DNA of 64,000 nt, from assembly GCA_013399855.1 (NCBI GenBank), contig VXAY01003830.1, forward strand, positions 1,676,734 to 1,740,733. The letters run 5' to 3'. Position 1 is the stretch's first letter. Each line of letters begins with the position of its first letter. This document shows, one piece after another, positions 1 through 11,720 of this stretch. The translations under genes and the position numbers were made by a program. The DNA comes from Oxyruncus cristatus. Its lineage: Eukaryota; Chordata; Aves; Passeriformes; Cotingidae. The notes under the pieces were generated by a model, which saw nothing but the letters and a program-made list of their open reading frames with translations, was not told the origin of the DNA and did not search any database.

Positions 1-1274
1 AGCCAGAAATAATCCAGCTTCTCCCTTAAATCTTTTCTGCGGCCATGAAAAAGAAAGAAAACATTTACCTTCCCTAATAGCCCAACTTCTTACTTGTTCT
101 AAGCTCAAATTTTTATAGGTTGAATAGAATGTTTGTGGGAAAGCTGCTATATACTTGTGTTTGCCAACAAAATCTGTTTGTTTTTTCTCTGTGGTATAAT
201 ATGATAGTCCAGACTTTTATGGTTATGAATTAGTTCTTAAAGTACCAAGAGAGTGTGGCAAATGCTAGAAAGCTGGAGATTCCATCTGCTAACTACCACA
301 TTACATTGAATAATTATATAGTACCAGACTGTAAATACGCTGCATGGGCTAATTAATGTTACGTCTAGCGTACAGAGTTCAGGGTTTGGCACAGACCTAA
401 ACTAGAACTTTAAGATTTTAGAAAAGTTTATTTTCACTGTATTGCCTTCACTAAGAAAAGGTGTGCCTTTAATGAAAAGAGGAAGTTTAATGTGGTTTCC
501 TACTACAGCAACTACTGTATGTTATTTGTTAAAGCGATGAACTCCCAATCACTCCTCTCCAGCACCTCTCCAGGTACTATTTGTGATAGCTACCACAACA
601 CATTAAAAGTGACATTTTCCAAAATACTTGTTTACCTACATGGAAACAGAGCATGCAAGAAAGAAAAAGGGTTCACTATACTTCCTTTATCTTTGTATTT
701 TACATGCTCAGAATATCCTTTCATGACAGGTATAAAAGAAAAACCATTATGTGGGCAGCACTGATGTACACTAAAAGAATTTTTTACCAGTTAATTTAGC
801 ATCTGATCAGTTTGCATTCCTACCTTTTTATTATCCCCCTATAATAACTGCCTATCAGCAAACCTCTTGCCATCAGCAGATTCCACTCCTGACTTGCACC
901 CACAGCCTGTAATATTGCAGTGCTGCACTGTGAAACAGAGGTTAACACTTGTACCAAACTGTGATGCACTCAAATAGAAAATTATCTCTTTCTGTTTGGG
1001 CAAATGTTATTACATTATGAGTACAACATGATACCATTAATGAGCGATAAACTAGCAGCCTCTGAATTTCCATGGTGCTTACAGCCATTTTAGAGGAACT
1101 AAAAATACACCTTTCAAAACAAATGCTCTGTACAACAATGTTGAACTAGTCTAAGTACCTTGGTTAATACAGTACAAACTCATGCACGAACACGCTTCAA
1201 AGCATAATTTTTTTCAGCAAATTTTACACTAATTTGACACCCATTTAGCAAAACCGGTGATTGAAACTCAACTA
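1..1274. other. ATP10D intron, no feature seen
   Basis: AT-rich DNA downstream (on the minus strand) of the second ATP10D coding exon. The open frame at 492-764 on the plus strand matches no family I know and lacks splice context. No exon, RNA gene or repeat was recognised. Confidence 0.6.
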
Positions 1275-1377
1275 GTCCCTGAGTGACCTGATCTAAATAG
1301 CCCTGCTTTGAGGAGGGGGTTAAGATTAGATGACCTCCAGAGACTTTTTCAACTTAAATTATTTTATGACTCTATGA
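1275..1377 (+). mobile_element. CR1 LINE 3' end, short old copy
   Basis: The stretch reads as the 3' terminus of an avian CR1: a segment like GAGTGACCTGATCTAAATAG, then a diverged form of the usual TTGGACTAGATGACCTCCAG block, then a degraded ATTCTATGA-type tail. It is in plus orientation inside the ATP10D intron, so antisense to the gene. Divergence from the remembered consensus suggests an old insertion. No coding capacity. Confidence 0.75.
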
Positions 1378-1467
1378 GCATTCAGAAAGTAAAAGAATTA
1401 TCAACAACTTTTCATGTAATAGTCATAATCAAATAATAACAATAAACCACAAAGACTTGTCTCTTAC

Positions 1468-1662
1468 CTGCTATATACTTTGGTTAATAAGTTGTTTATC
1501 TGTTTATCCATTTTGTACCTTGAGTAATCTTCCAAACCATCCTTCACTGCAATAATTGTCAGAACCCCTACCAGAGGTAGCATTGTAATTTCTTTTTGGA
1601 AAGCTTCCACCAGAGGGACCCAATTTAGGACAACTAGAAATAGGAAATACAAATTGGCAACT
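1468..1662 (-). CDS. ATP10D: ATP10D second coding exon
   Basis: The 195-base exon follows the acceptor TTTCTTTCAG and ends AGCAG before the donor GTAAGAG. It completes a split Arg codon and reads [11 protein letters not shown]... to ...NNLLTKVYS plus a split Arg. It encodes two hydrophobic helices followed by the very conserved cytosolic [15 protein letters not shown] stretch. Human ATP10D has Ala where this copy has Val in the first residue after HR. The next exon, which would start near the family motif KEKKYIDRCWKDV, was not found in the 1,467 bases to the left and should lie outside the window. Confidence 0.92.
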
Positions 1663-2700
1663 CTGAAAGAAAGAGAAAACACAGGAGTTAGCCGTACTAG
1701 CAGACAGTGATACTTATTTCCCCACTCCATGCTATATAGACATTTAAGTTAACAGCAATTTTCTTCACCCCAACTGCAATTTAAGAATGAAGTATCCAGA
1801 ATTCTGTTTTCACTCTCCAGTCAACAGATTACTCAGCTGCACACCCGCTTCATATACATGGCCAGACAATGCAGAAACCAAGAATTTTCCTTTATTTTCA
1901 AAACTGTCCTCCAGGCACATGTTTTCTAGTGAGGCACTGGAGAACTTGCAGTCTCTCAAATTTCCAGGTCTTTTAAACGTAATTTTATCATCTCTTAGGG
2001 AAGATGGCATGTCTTAAAAAGGAAGCCATCCTACAACCTCCCTGCATAACTTTACAAATCAGCAGTCCTCCAAGCAGAAGGATGATGAAAAAAAAAAATT
2101 GGCAAGAGAGATAGACATGAAGGAAAGGGAAAAACACTTTTACAGGAAATGAGCTGAAAATTCTAGTGCAGATTGGTGTGTGGCACTGGTCCAAGAGCAA
2201 GAAATAGTTCAATAGTCCAAAGAACCGAATAAATGGAAATTATATAAGCTAAGGAGAAAATGATTAGTCCAACACTGATGATATTTAAGAGAGTTTGGCC
2301 AAATAACACATATCTTTTCAGAAGTGATAAGCAGATCAGAAGGAAGAATAATTTTTGAATAGAAAGCAACACACACACATTTAGGTAAACAGATTCCACT
2401 TCAGAAGAATTACCACAATCAAAAAGGAGTGAATTACCTGTGAAATTGTTCAAATAAATTCCGTGGTAAAAAATTCAATAAAGTATACTTAGTAGTCCGT
2501 ATTCTGTTGTTCATGTATAGTTTGGATATTTTTTCATACTCTTCTTTAAAATGTCCCAAACAGGGTATCACTACCCTATGTTTGCCAGTTTTTGATGATT
2601 GATGGCACTTGCTACTTGAATTGCTGCTGCTGCTTGCCCTGCCCTCTGCTGATATCAGTCGCTGCCAACGGTATCGGGCCCAGCGGATGGGATCTGCCAT
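1468..2700 (-). CDS. ATP10D: ATP10D, N-terminal part (two coding exons in window), P4-ATPase lipid flippase
   Basis: Seen: the two exons at 2438-2700 and 1468-1662 join with canonical GT-AG ends into 152 residues. They begin [16 protein letters not shown] and include [24 protein letters not shown] and KDGLEDY. Family knowledge: this is the N-terminal signature of class 5 P4-ATPases (ATP10 group), and the spacing and residues match ATP10D rather than ATP10A/B. P4-ATPases flip phospholipids or glucosylceramide to the cytosolic leaflet of plasma and endosomal membranes, in complex with a CDC50 (TMEM30) subunit. Only about a tenth of the roughly 1,400-residue protein is here: the cytosolic N-terminus, the first membrane helix ([15 protein letters not shown]) and the second ([15 protein letters not shown]). 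The catalytic DKTGT loop lies beyond the left edge. The start codon matches the family N-terminus. Divergent neighbour of COMMD8. Confidence high from sequence match plus synteny. Confidence 0.93.
1663..2437 (-). other. ATP10D intron between coding exons
   Basis: A 775-base intron bounded by GTAATT and TTTCAG. It contains only chance open frames on both strands and a short A-run near 2090. Nothing else is recognised. Confidence 0.75.
2438..2700 (-). CDS. ATP10D: ATP10D first coding exon
   Basis: Contains the ATG (2698-2700) and 87 complete codons plus two bases (AG). It ends at CACAG followed by the donor GTAATT. A serine-rich tract (SSSSNSSS, about residues 23-30), partly encoded by repeated AGC codons, precedes the conserved [20 protein letters not shown] block. 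Upstream on the minus strand two acceptors are possible: CCTTTCAG ending at 2706, or TTTCTAG ending at 2741. Either leaves a very short 5' untranslated leader in this exon. Assignment of the start is by homology to the mammalian MTE..WARYHW N-terminus as I remember it. Confidence 0.92.
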
Positions 2701-2740
2701 TGCGCCTGAAAGGCTTTATAATCCAAGGAGCGTTGTCTAT

Positions 2741-5700
2741 CTAGAAATGTTTTAAAATACAGCAAGTTACGTGACAATTCTATAAAGGCTTTTCAACTAA
2801 AACGTCACAGTTATAGTTTTGAATAAGCCCAGGGAAAAAGTAATTTTCATATTTCGATTAAGGAAAATCAACCAGAGCACAACCAGACAGTTAACAGGTT
2901 GTGCTTTTTAATAGCAGCCCGCCCACCAGTTTCTCATGCTATAGTATGAAAAAAGCAGAAAAGCTGCTAATTCTGCAGGGAACTGCATTTTGAAAGGAAC
3001 CCTCATCTCAGACACTGCAGCCCATACTGATGGTTAACAAACTTCATTAAACTCAAGTCAACAATCTTGCAGTGTGAATCTGAGTACAGACACAAAGTGA
3101 GGAATTGCCAGTGAAAGGCACTAAGTAACTATAATGAACAAAAACCCTTTTCTATTAAATTAGAAACAGCTTTCAGAATTTTTAACAACTGACAGAGGAT
3201 GAATAAATTTCAAGTAAATGCTTCTCCTCTATCCACCTAGCCAAGCTCTAGCATTCTATACAAGAATTTGTTTTCCTAAAGAAAGCTGAAGTTCATAGCT
3301 GTAGGTGATACTCATTTTTTCAAATCACCTAATGCAGTCAGAAAAGGTCTCTTACGCACACAAACCATGCTTTAGTAGAAGCTTAAAAGTGCTGGTTTTT
3401 ATAATGATTTTTTTTTACAATTTATGAGCTTTTACACTTTAATGGTTGCTACATTTCTTGTAGTACTTCTTCCATCGAACAGCTCAAAGTATATTTGTTT
3501 AAAACTATAAATTGTGTGAGCCCCAAACATCCGTACTTCTCACTGCAGATTAATTTCCTTCCATCTAGTATCTTAATACTTGCACACATTCTAGCAGAAT
3601 TTTTGCCTAAATCCTCTTCCTAAATTCCCACACAAAAGCCGCCTCTAAAACTTGTTGGATCTTTCTAAATGAAATCTCTTTACAATAGACCCCATACAGT
3701 CATCAAATTAATCCTGATTTTGGCTTTAATCAATTCCATCTTCTATTCATGTGGTATCTCTCTGCCATTGACAAATGCCACTGTCCTGCTCAAGATTCCT
3801 CCAAAATATTCCTTATAAGAGCAATTTTCCAAACTACTAATCTATTTTATCCAAACTATCTTCTCTTACATACCGTCCTTGATTTCTTCTTTTTCTGTTA
3901 CAGTTGTAGAAAGCTTGAAACACGGGCACAATGTCCTTAGTAGGTCCTCTAACAATGAGACAGTATTTGTATTTCTACATCAACCTCTTCTGTTCTTAAA
4001 AATAAGATTCCCCAACATTCCTAAAGAGCTTGGTCCTCTGCACAACTACCCTTCAAGCTAGTAAGCTTTTCCCTACTGTCTCTCTGGCATCTTCCTCCCA
4101 TGAAATAAGATGGTACATTTTTGTCCTATCACCATTAGATGTGGAAAATTATTGACTGTTACAATCTTAATGTCTCAGTGCATTGTTACCATGTACATCA
4201 AAATCACATTCCTCTTTAGAAATCATAATCTGCACACAAAGGAGAGAAAAACAAACCTCTATATAGCATCTCCTCTCAGCATTCCCTGGCAGTACCCTAC
4301 TGCTCTTACAAGGCCCTTCTGCAGCGCTCCCTCAGGCAATGTAAGACACTAGTCTGAGAAAAAGGCTTTCTGCTTTACTCAGTCCTAAATCTTGTGGTCC
4401 CAGTAACCATCAGACTAAAAAAGGATGCATGGAAAGGAAGCTATGCCTGGGACTTCTCAGAGGAGAAAGAAGGAGGTTGTGAAGATTTCCCAGAATACAT
4501 GGCATCCTCTTATTTGCACAAAATGTGGCATCTTCTATCTTTGCTTCCTCTAATCCTACTGCCTGGGAGACAGTTCCCAGAGGGACTGCCCTCTGCACAG
4601 AGGTTACTATCCCATTTTGGTCAAGGTCAGTTTTTCCACCAGAAATGAAAACTCTGACATCTAGAAGCAGCTACTTCACACCAATTAACTACTTTTAATG
4701 CATGGCTACTATATAGTCATACATATGAACACTGATCTGTACACACCTGAAAGAGATGCTTCAATTCATTTACACTGAGCCTGAGAACAAGTCTGAAGCT
4801 TGAAAGGTAGCCAAGTCTTCAAAAATGTTTAGGTACTGTAGAACATGCTGCTGGCAGAGTCCATACATGGCTATGAAGAGCTCTTCAATACAACTAGAGC
4901 TCTCAAAAACCAAATTAACACAGACTCATCTACACAAGTCAGGACTGAAGCAAAGAACAAAGTATTGAAAATTAAAGACTTTGAAAAGATGACTTCCTGA
5001 AAAGAGGTACAAATGTTGGCAGCTCAGCTATTAAAAAAAACCCCAAACACCTTGATTTTGGATGACATCCTTAAGGCTTGGCCATTTTGAGAAAACACCA
5101 CTTCTTAACAATCTCTGCTGTGACAAGTAATTTCTGACAAACAGATCTTATACAGTGAGGGACCTCTTCAAATAAACGTTTGTTTTAATTAACAATGTGC
5201 TGACTTATCAGGGAGAGTTTTAACATGATTTCTTGTATTAAATTTATCAGACTCTCTCAAGGTTCTGTCTTTAGCATGAATCACACAGGGTGTGTCAATT
5301 AACCACACTTTTGCTTGAAATAATAACTCTTTGCCCAGTAATCTGACATATCTCTACATACTGTTACAATGTCCTTATAGAAAATTTAAGTAAGTAAATG
5401 CTGCAACTTTTTCAGGATGCCACAAGTGAGAAATTTGAGAGTAGGTTAGATTTGTAGTGAAAATCATGTTTGTTTTCATAAGACCAAGCAAACAAATATC
5501 TGATACTGATGAAGAAGCAGTAAAAGGAACTCTTTCCAAAACTCCCAGGGATAAAGGGAGTGCAGAAGTTTTAAATAGCAGATCCTGCTCAATCAGTGAA
5601 AATTACACAAGCTAAATAACCTGTACAGCTAAAATACACCTGAAAAATTTCAAACCCTCCTAAATTCTAGGTCTTTTTGGTTTTCATAATTTGCTATGTT

Positions 5701-8700
5701 TTATAGTATTTGATACCCAACGACCACTACTTAAAAAAAAAAGGTGTGGGGGGGTGCTCAGCAGAATGGAAGAGTACTGGACATTTTAATATGACAGCAT
5801 GTTAAGATGGAATTCCTCACCACTGGATCTGGAGCTAAAGGTTTAAACTGCATATGCAGTGTTGCTGAAGAGCAGTCACCCCTCACCACATACACACCCT
5901 TGACTCCTGACACAGCTCCAAAACCTCTGCCCCACCCTTCCTCATCCTTCTTCAGAGAAGCAGAGCTTAGAAAGGGACAGGAAACATCACATTCAGTTGT
6001 GTGCACTGCATATTTCTGCCAGTATCCCCAGTATTTTAATGTAGCAACTTTTAAGTAAACTTTCAAGACTGTATGAACCAGAAAAAAACTAACATGAAAC
6101 TACCACAGTGGAAACATTGTATGAGAAACAAGTAATCTCCTATGATCACAAAGGTGAATCAGACAATTAACCAACATCCTGGGAAAAAAGTATCTGGACC
6201 TCATACTCTGCCACAACGTCCTCTGACTCACCTGGGATTTGACAGAGCTACTACCATTTTAAAATATAATTTACGAAGTTTCAAACTTCAGAAATCTCTT
6301 CTGTATTTTTTAACTATTTAGAGTAATTGTACTCTTCTTCCTCATTAAATATGGTTCAGAAAGTAATGAACACCTTTTCTTTGGTCAAAAGGAATTTCAC
6401 CAACTTCCTGTTAGATATTATCAAGGATTAAGTTGCTGAAGATCAAAAAAAAGCTGTTTTGAACAATTTTTCTAATAAATCCCTTCCCTTAAAACATGAC
6501 TTGACCCTCTTGGCAGGCTATTTTTCATTGTAAATTCTTGAGTTCTCCAGCTAATGTGAATCAAAATAGTAATACAAAACGGCAGATAATTCTTTAAACA
6601 CTGGCAAATGACCCACAAGATGAGTTACTCTGAAGAACTATATTTAGAAGTTTATTAAAAAAAAATGCTTACGTTTAAAAAAATCCAAGAATAACGTTCA
6701 AGTATTTGAAAACAGGAAGCCTAAACGATCACATGCCAAGTTTTGAGGACAGTGTCCTCACAGACAAGCTAGATCATCCTCATTTTCATACTACACACTC
6801 AAGTGAACACTACTTGATCTTGCTGAATGGCAAGAGCTGCTATAGAGGTAATTCAGGTATGTCTTACACTCGAAAAGTTTTGCAGAAAGCTTAGTAACGT
6901 CACATGATAATGATGAAATGTGGAAGGAATTATCTGACACTGGACGTATTTCCTTTCTCTCTACATCAGTTCCCTCAGGTACTCTGGTTCCTTCCTCTTC
7001 TTATAAAGCACTTTGAGATAAGAAAAACTGGAAGCACTAGATATGGTTAGCATGAAATAGCTGGCTGTCATATCTCTGTTAAAGCAAGGCACAGCAGTGT
7101 CATTTTTACCACAGGATAGATCAACACTAAACACTATCCATGTTTAACCATCCTATATTACAATCAAAACAGCCTTTGAGAACTCTCTGCTAGTGGTAAT
7201 ACTGAGAAAACCCCTTCTTTAAATGGTCTGTACCCTGAAAGAAGGGCCTTTCATCATAAAGCCCAGTATAAGCGTTCTCTTGTGTGTGTATTTCATGTCT
7301 ACAATTTATTTTCTTTTCCAATTACTTCCACTTTCTCTTATAAATTCTGTCAGCTTCCAGTTCTGCAAAATATCACCTGCAAATCTGCACGCACACCTTT
7401 GCTCCGAGCCTTCTTGCAGGGGGACCGAGCTGAGACTAAAAATTCCTTAATTCCAGTTATATCATTGGTAGCCTTTAAAAAATTACTTAGCAATTACAGA
7501 CCTCTCCCATACTAGACAGTTGCTTAATATTGTCAGCAAAACAGATGTGCAGATCATTTAGTCTATGTTTATGCTCTGGAACTGCACCTTACTATTATGT
7601 TGTGGTCATCTGCTCACATGTCACTTGAAGTGCCTTGCCATTTACCCTGGCTTCTCGTGACCACTTCCTCCCTTCTGACAATATCTCTTTTGCTGTGATC
7701 TCCAAATAGCTAGTCCTCGCTCCTCTTTCAGAAAATTATTTGTTAAATACACTTGGCAAATGACACTTTTGTCAAGAATGTTCCTCAAACCTTTGGCACA
7801 TGCATGTTTATGGTGTGTGTTTCTATTCTGTTCCTTCTCAGGCAGTGTGCAATAGGCCTTCTGTGTCATCTGTGCTCATTTCCAGTAGGAACTAATAAAT
7901 CAATAAAATTGCACTATCTTACCTGAAAAATGTCTACAGTACCCGAAAGGGAAGCAATTCAGACAGTGCATCTCCCCAGCAACATCCCTTTTCTTTGCTC
8001 TCCATCTGAATATTTCAAGATGTTCTCCTGGTCTGAGGTTCTGGGTGGACAGGGAAGATAAAAAATGCTAACCTAGATGCAGGTCACACTACACAGTGCT
8101 ATGGAAGAGTGGATAATCCCTGATCCACACAAAAGTCCCATCTAAACATCATAGCAAGGGTTACTGTGCAGCTTCACTAGCACTTGTGTCACTACACTGA
8201 CAGAACTGCAGAGGCTAAATATTAAAAGCTCCTTCTAATCATCTTTTAAAACTCAGAAGCTATTAGACAATGGAGAAACTTAAGGCAGGCAGGGTCTGAA
8301 GATTAATTTACACTCTGAAGAACAAGTTCATCTTATCTCCCAAAGTTTGCTACTTTCTCTGTAATGTGCCATTTCACAAATTTGTCACGTGTCTTTGCAA
8401 GTCAATGTGAAAGCCGTAGAGACCCTCTAATATGCCAAGTAGATCTGGATAAGACTTGTGCTGCCAATTTATGAGACAAGCAACCAAAACCCTGCAGGAA
8501 TCAAAAGTTCAATTTTAAGAAAAATACGTGATTACTCGCAACCACATATTCTGAGTTATATTTATAAAGAGGATGCTAAGAACTCTTGAATTAAGAGTGG
8601 AAGGTAGACGTTATTATGAAAGTGAATTGCTGTGGCACTATCTTGCCATGCACTCCTACCTACAAAGTCTAATTTAGTATGGGCAACACTGAAAATCTAC

Positions 8701-11456
8701 AAACTTTGAAGTGTCTTGGATCTTGGAAAGGAAATTTCTTGATTGTGCGTACAGTCAGCCAGCCATCGACAGCTGTTCACAACTAAAAAACAATCAGTAG
8801 GCTGCATAAAAACCCAGGAAGTGCCAAGGCCCTGACACAAGACAATTTAATAGTAAATCACACATGCAGTAGTATTGGTTCATGTGCTACAGTGTGGGAG
8901 CAGTATAAGAAAAACAAAAAACCTCCTTCAACTTGGGTAAAATTATTTAGCATGCCAATCAGATCTTGTACCTACAGACACAACCAAACCATGCACTAAA
9001 AGATTTCAGACGAGCCATGTATTTCTGTTCCAGGTAATCAGTTCCAAAGTAGAACTGAAGGCTGAAGAGCAATCATTTTGTGCATGTATTTTACTTTCTT
9101 TTCTCCATTCATGAGAAAAGTTCTGCTTTACAGCCTGTTCTCATGTGCTACATTGGTTTCAAAATTGTAAACCAAAACTTTCCAGGTTAAGAGTCACTCT
9201 TTTACGACCGTCTTTCCACACAAGTGTACCTTTACCTTGAGGTCATGCAGTATTTAATCACTACAGATGCTTTGGTATGTGTGAAATTCACATTAATTTC
9301 ACAGTAATACTAAGGTGTGGGCCATGTTAAAAATTTATACTGCTGTTCACATGAAGCAGAAGGATGTGATTTTTTTGTAGCAGTGTACACTCCCTATGTT
9401 ATCGTAAATAGCTCTAAAGGAAATGCATCCCTATTGGCAGTATTGCTGGTTTTTAACTATGCTGATTTATTTAACGGGTCAAAACTCTGTTGTGTAGATG
9501 AGGTCTAGGGTACTTACTGAAATTTATACTGAAAGTACCTGCTACAGCAAGAAACTGTACTTGAGTTCCTAAAGACCTAGATTAGGTCTCTGACTGGTTT
9601 TTCTTTTCTTCTTCTGGTTTTCTAAAACACCTACATTGTCAGCTATTCAAGAGGTCCGGAAACTCCCAAGGCATCCACTGAGGTTTTCAGGTCTAATGCT
9701 CTTAGAGTATTAGGTTAGTGAATTTTTGACAAAACCTACTCTTGTACAACCTCAGGAATATAATCAGATATTTGTCACAGAGCAATAAAACCTGCCTACT
9801 GTTTGGGAATATTCTGAGAGGAATAACCAGTGAATCCACTTTAACCACTAGAGAGCTTCTGCAAGACTACAAAACATGAATCTTGAGATGGTTTTTCAGC
9901 CCTGAAAGTGAGAAGTGACCTACAGCAATTCAGGGCTTAACTATAAACGTGTATCTTCAAAGTTTTATTAATAAAAATGAAGCCAAAATATATAGAAGCC
10001 TGGGAAAAAAAAAAAAAGCAAGGAGTTAAGAATGATCAAATTCTGATCCTAGTAACCCCAAAACTATTTAAGACATCATAGAATAGTGTTGTGAGCAGCT
10101 GAACTGAGTTAAAAGTTAACACTGAATGGAACAGCTCTTGCTTCTACTTCCTGCTCCTATCTCTCCTTGACAATCGATCTGCTACTTACTGAACCTGGTT
10201 CCCACTGATCTGCAAGACCTTTTACAAACTTAAACACAATATCATTACTGCATTTCCCAGTCCATTGTTACAGCTGTGAAAGTACTCGTGTTGGCACAAG
10301 CAAAGTGGGACAGGAATGTCAAATTAGAGTGACTATCTTTGAGTACTTAAGTAGAGTACTTGGTCCTGATTTTAGCCTAGTTTTCATTAGAAATATATAT
10401 CAGCTCTGGCTATGGCCTTTGAAATTCAGATCATCCACAGTAGTGGCAAGTAACAGAAGAATGTGATCCTTGCCTGTCAGTTCTACCTTTTGCTCCTGTA
10501 AACTGTAATGCCCACAGCCTAACAGTAAAGCTTCAGTCTAAAACAATGGCTTCAGACCAGCTTTTGGGGTACACAAGAGTTAAGTGATTTAAATTCCACT
10601 CTGATTTTAGGTAAACCATTTAGTGCCTCTCTGCTGCAAACCACCACTTATGAAAACAGGAATAATGACAAGTCACTTGGCTCTTGGTGATGACATGAAG
10701 ACAAATACGTTTTAAATAAGAGGTTTCTCAAAACTACGGTCATTGGTGAGTACACAAATAGCCTATATGTATTGCTTTAGTATTACAACAATAGTAATTT
10801 TTATATTAAAAGTACCTTTTTCTTCAGTAGCTGTATTTCTGACAAGAACCTTGATTTTTCTTTCCCATCTTCGTGAGTATTTTTTCATCACTAAGCCCAG
10901 TAACTATTATTGTGGTCCACTCCTGTGAGTGACCCTGTGCACTCTGCACCCCTGGGTACTTTACTGAAGCCCCAGGAATTTCCCTGTGACTTACATGGAC
11001 TTAAGTATACTTCTTCACCATAAATCTGTAAAGTACTAAAAAGCTTAAACCTCAGGCACCACAATGAGCTATTAAAACAATGGCTTTTGTTTCTGGAGTC
11101 AAAGTCTTCATTACCTTTCTTACTGGTCTGCTGCCAGAGCAGCTCAGTCGAGGAGATTAAAATACGCGGGGGTGGCTGGAGGCGCAGGGGACACTGAGAA
11201 CATAAAAGCACAAATCGCCCTTGTACCCCCGAGCTCCCGCCGCCGCCGCGCTCTGCAGGGGCCGTTCGGGGCTCCTCAGTGCCGGCCCTGCGAAACGCCA
11301 CCCGGCTCGGGCAGCAGGGACCTCTCTGCCTCCGCCACCGCTGCTGCCACATTTATCCCGCGCCAGGTCTCGGTTCAAGAGCCCAGCACCGGTGCCCCCC
11401 CGCCAAGGACCCGACCTCACAGCCGAGCTGCCCACCTGAACCCCCGCCGGGCTTAC
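2741..11456 (-). other. Presumed first intron of ATP10D
   Basis: About 8.7 kb of AT-rich DNA between the first coding exon and the CpG island. All open frames are short and unrelated to known proteins. I saw no CR1 copy, tRNA-like fold or conserved exon. Assigning it to ATP10D assumes that the non-coding first exon lies in the CpG island at 11.2-11.7 kb, as is usual when a gene's first coding exon lacks its own island. Confidence 0.5.
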
Positions 11457-11720
11457 CGAGGGCACCGCGCACATCCCCGCGGAATGGCCGCGCCCGGCGC
11501 TCCCGCCCTCCCGGACCGCCTCCTGCCGCCTCCTCCCGCCTCCTCTCGCCTCCTGCCGCCTCCTGCCGCCCGCGCCGGTCCCGCCTGTCGCCTCCGCCCC
11601 GCTCTGCTCCTCCTGCCCCGGGGAGTCCCTGAGCTGGGGCGCTCTTCCCAAAGCGGCTCCTCTGTACGCCCTGCTGCTCCGCGTGAGGGCGGGGAAGCTT
11701 TGCTCGTTGCCGTAGGGTCC
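11160..11720 (-). promoter_or_regulatory. ATP10D: CpG island, probable ATP10D promoter and non-coding exon 1
   Basis: Seen: a sharp rise in G+C and CpG density compared with AT-rich flanks on both sides. On the minus strand a good donor, CTCG followed by GTAAGC, occurs with the exon ending at 11457, which fits a short untranslated exon spliced to the ATP10D coding exon 8.7 kb away. Inference: this is the ATP10D promoter, because it is the only island between that gene and COMMD8's own island, and the gene is divergent from COMMD8. Long open frames across it on both strands (for example 11172-11918 plus, 248 codons) are typical of GC-rich DNA that lacks stop codons and resemble no protein. An alternative is the promoter of a non-coding RNA on the plus strand. 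Confidence 0.6.
11521..11570 (+). repeat. 10-bp GC-rich minisatellite, five units
   Basis: Five consecutive 10-base units of the type TCCTGCCGCC (units 2 and 3 differ by one or two bases) sit inside the CpG island. The complementary strand is a run of GGCGGCAGGA units with many G-pairs, so it could form G-quadruplex-like structure on the presumed sense strand of ATP10D. Confidence 0.9.
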
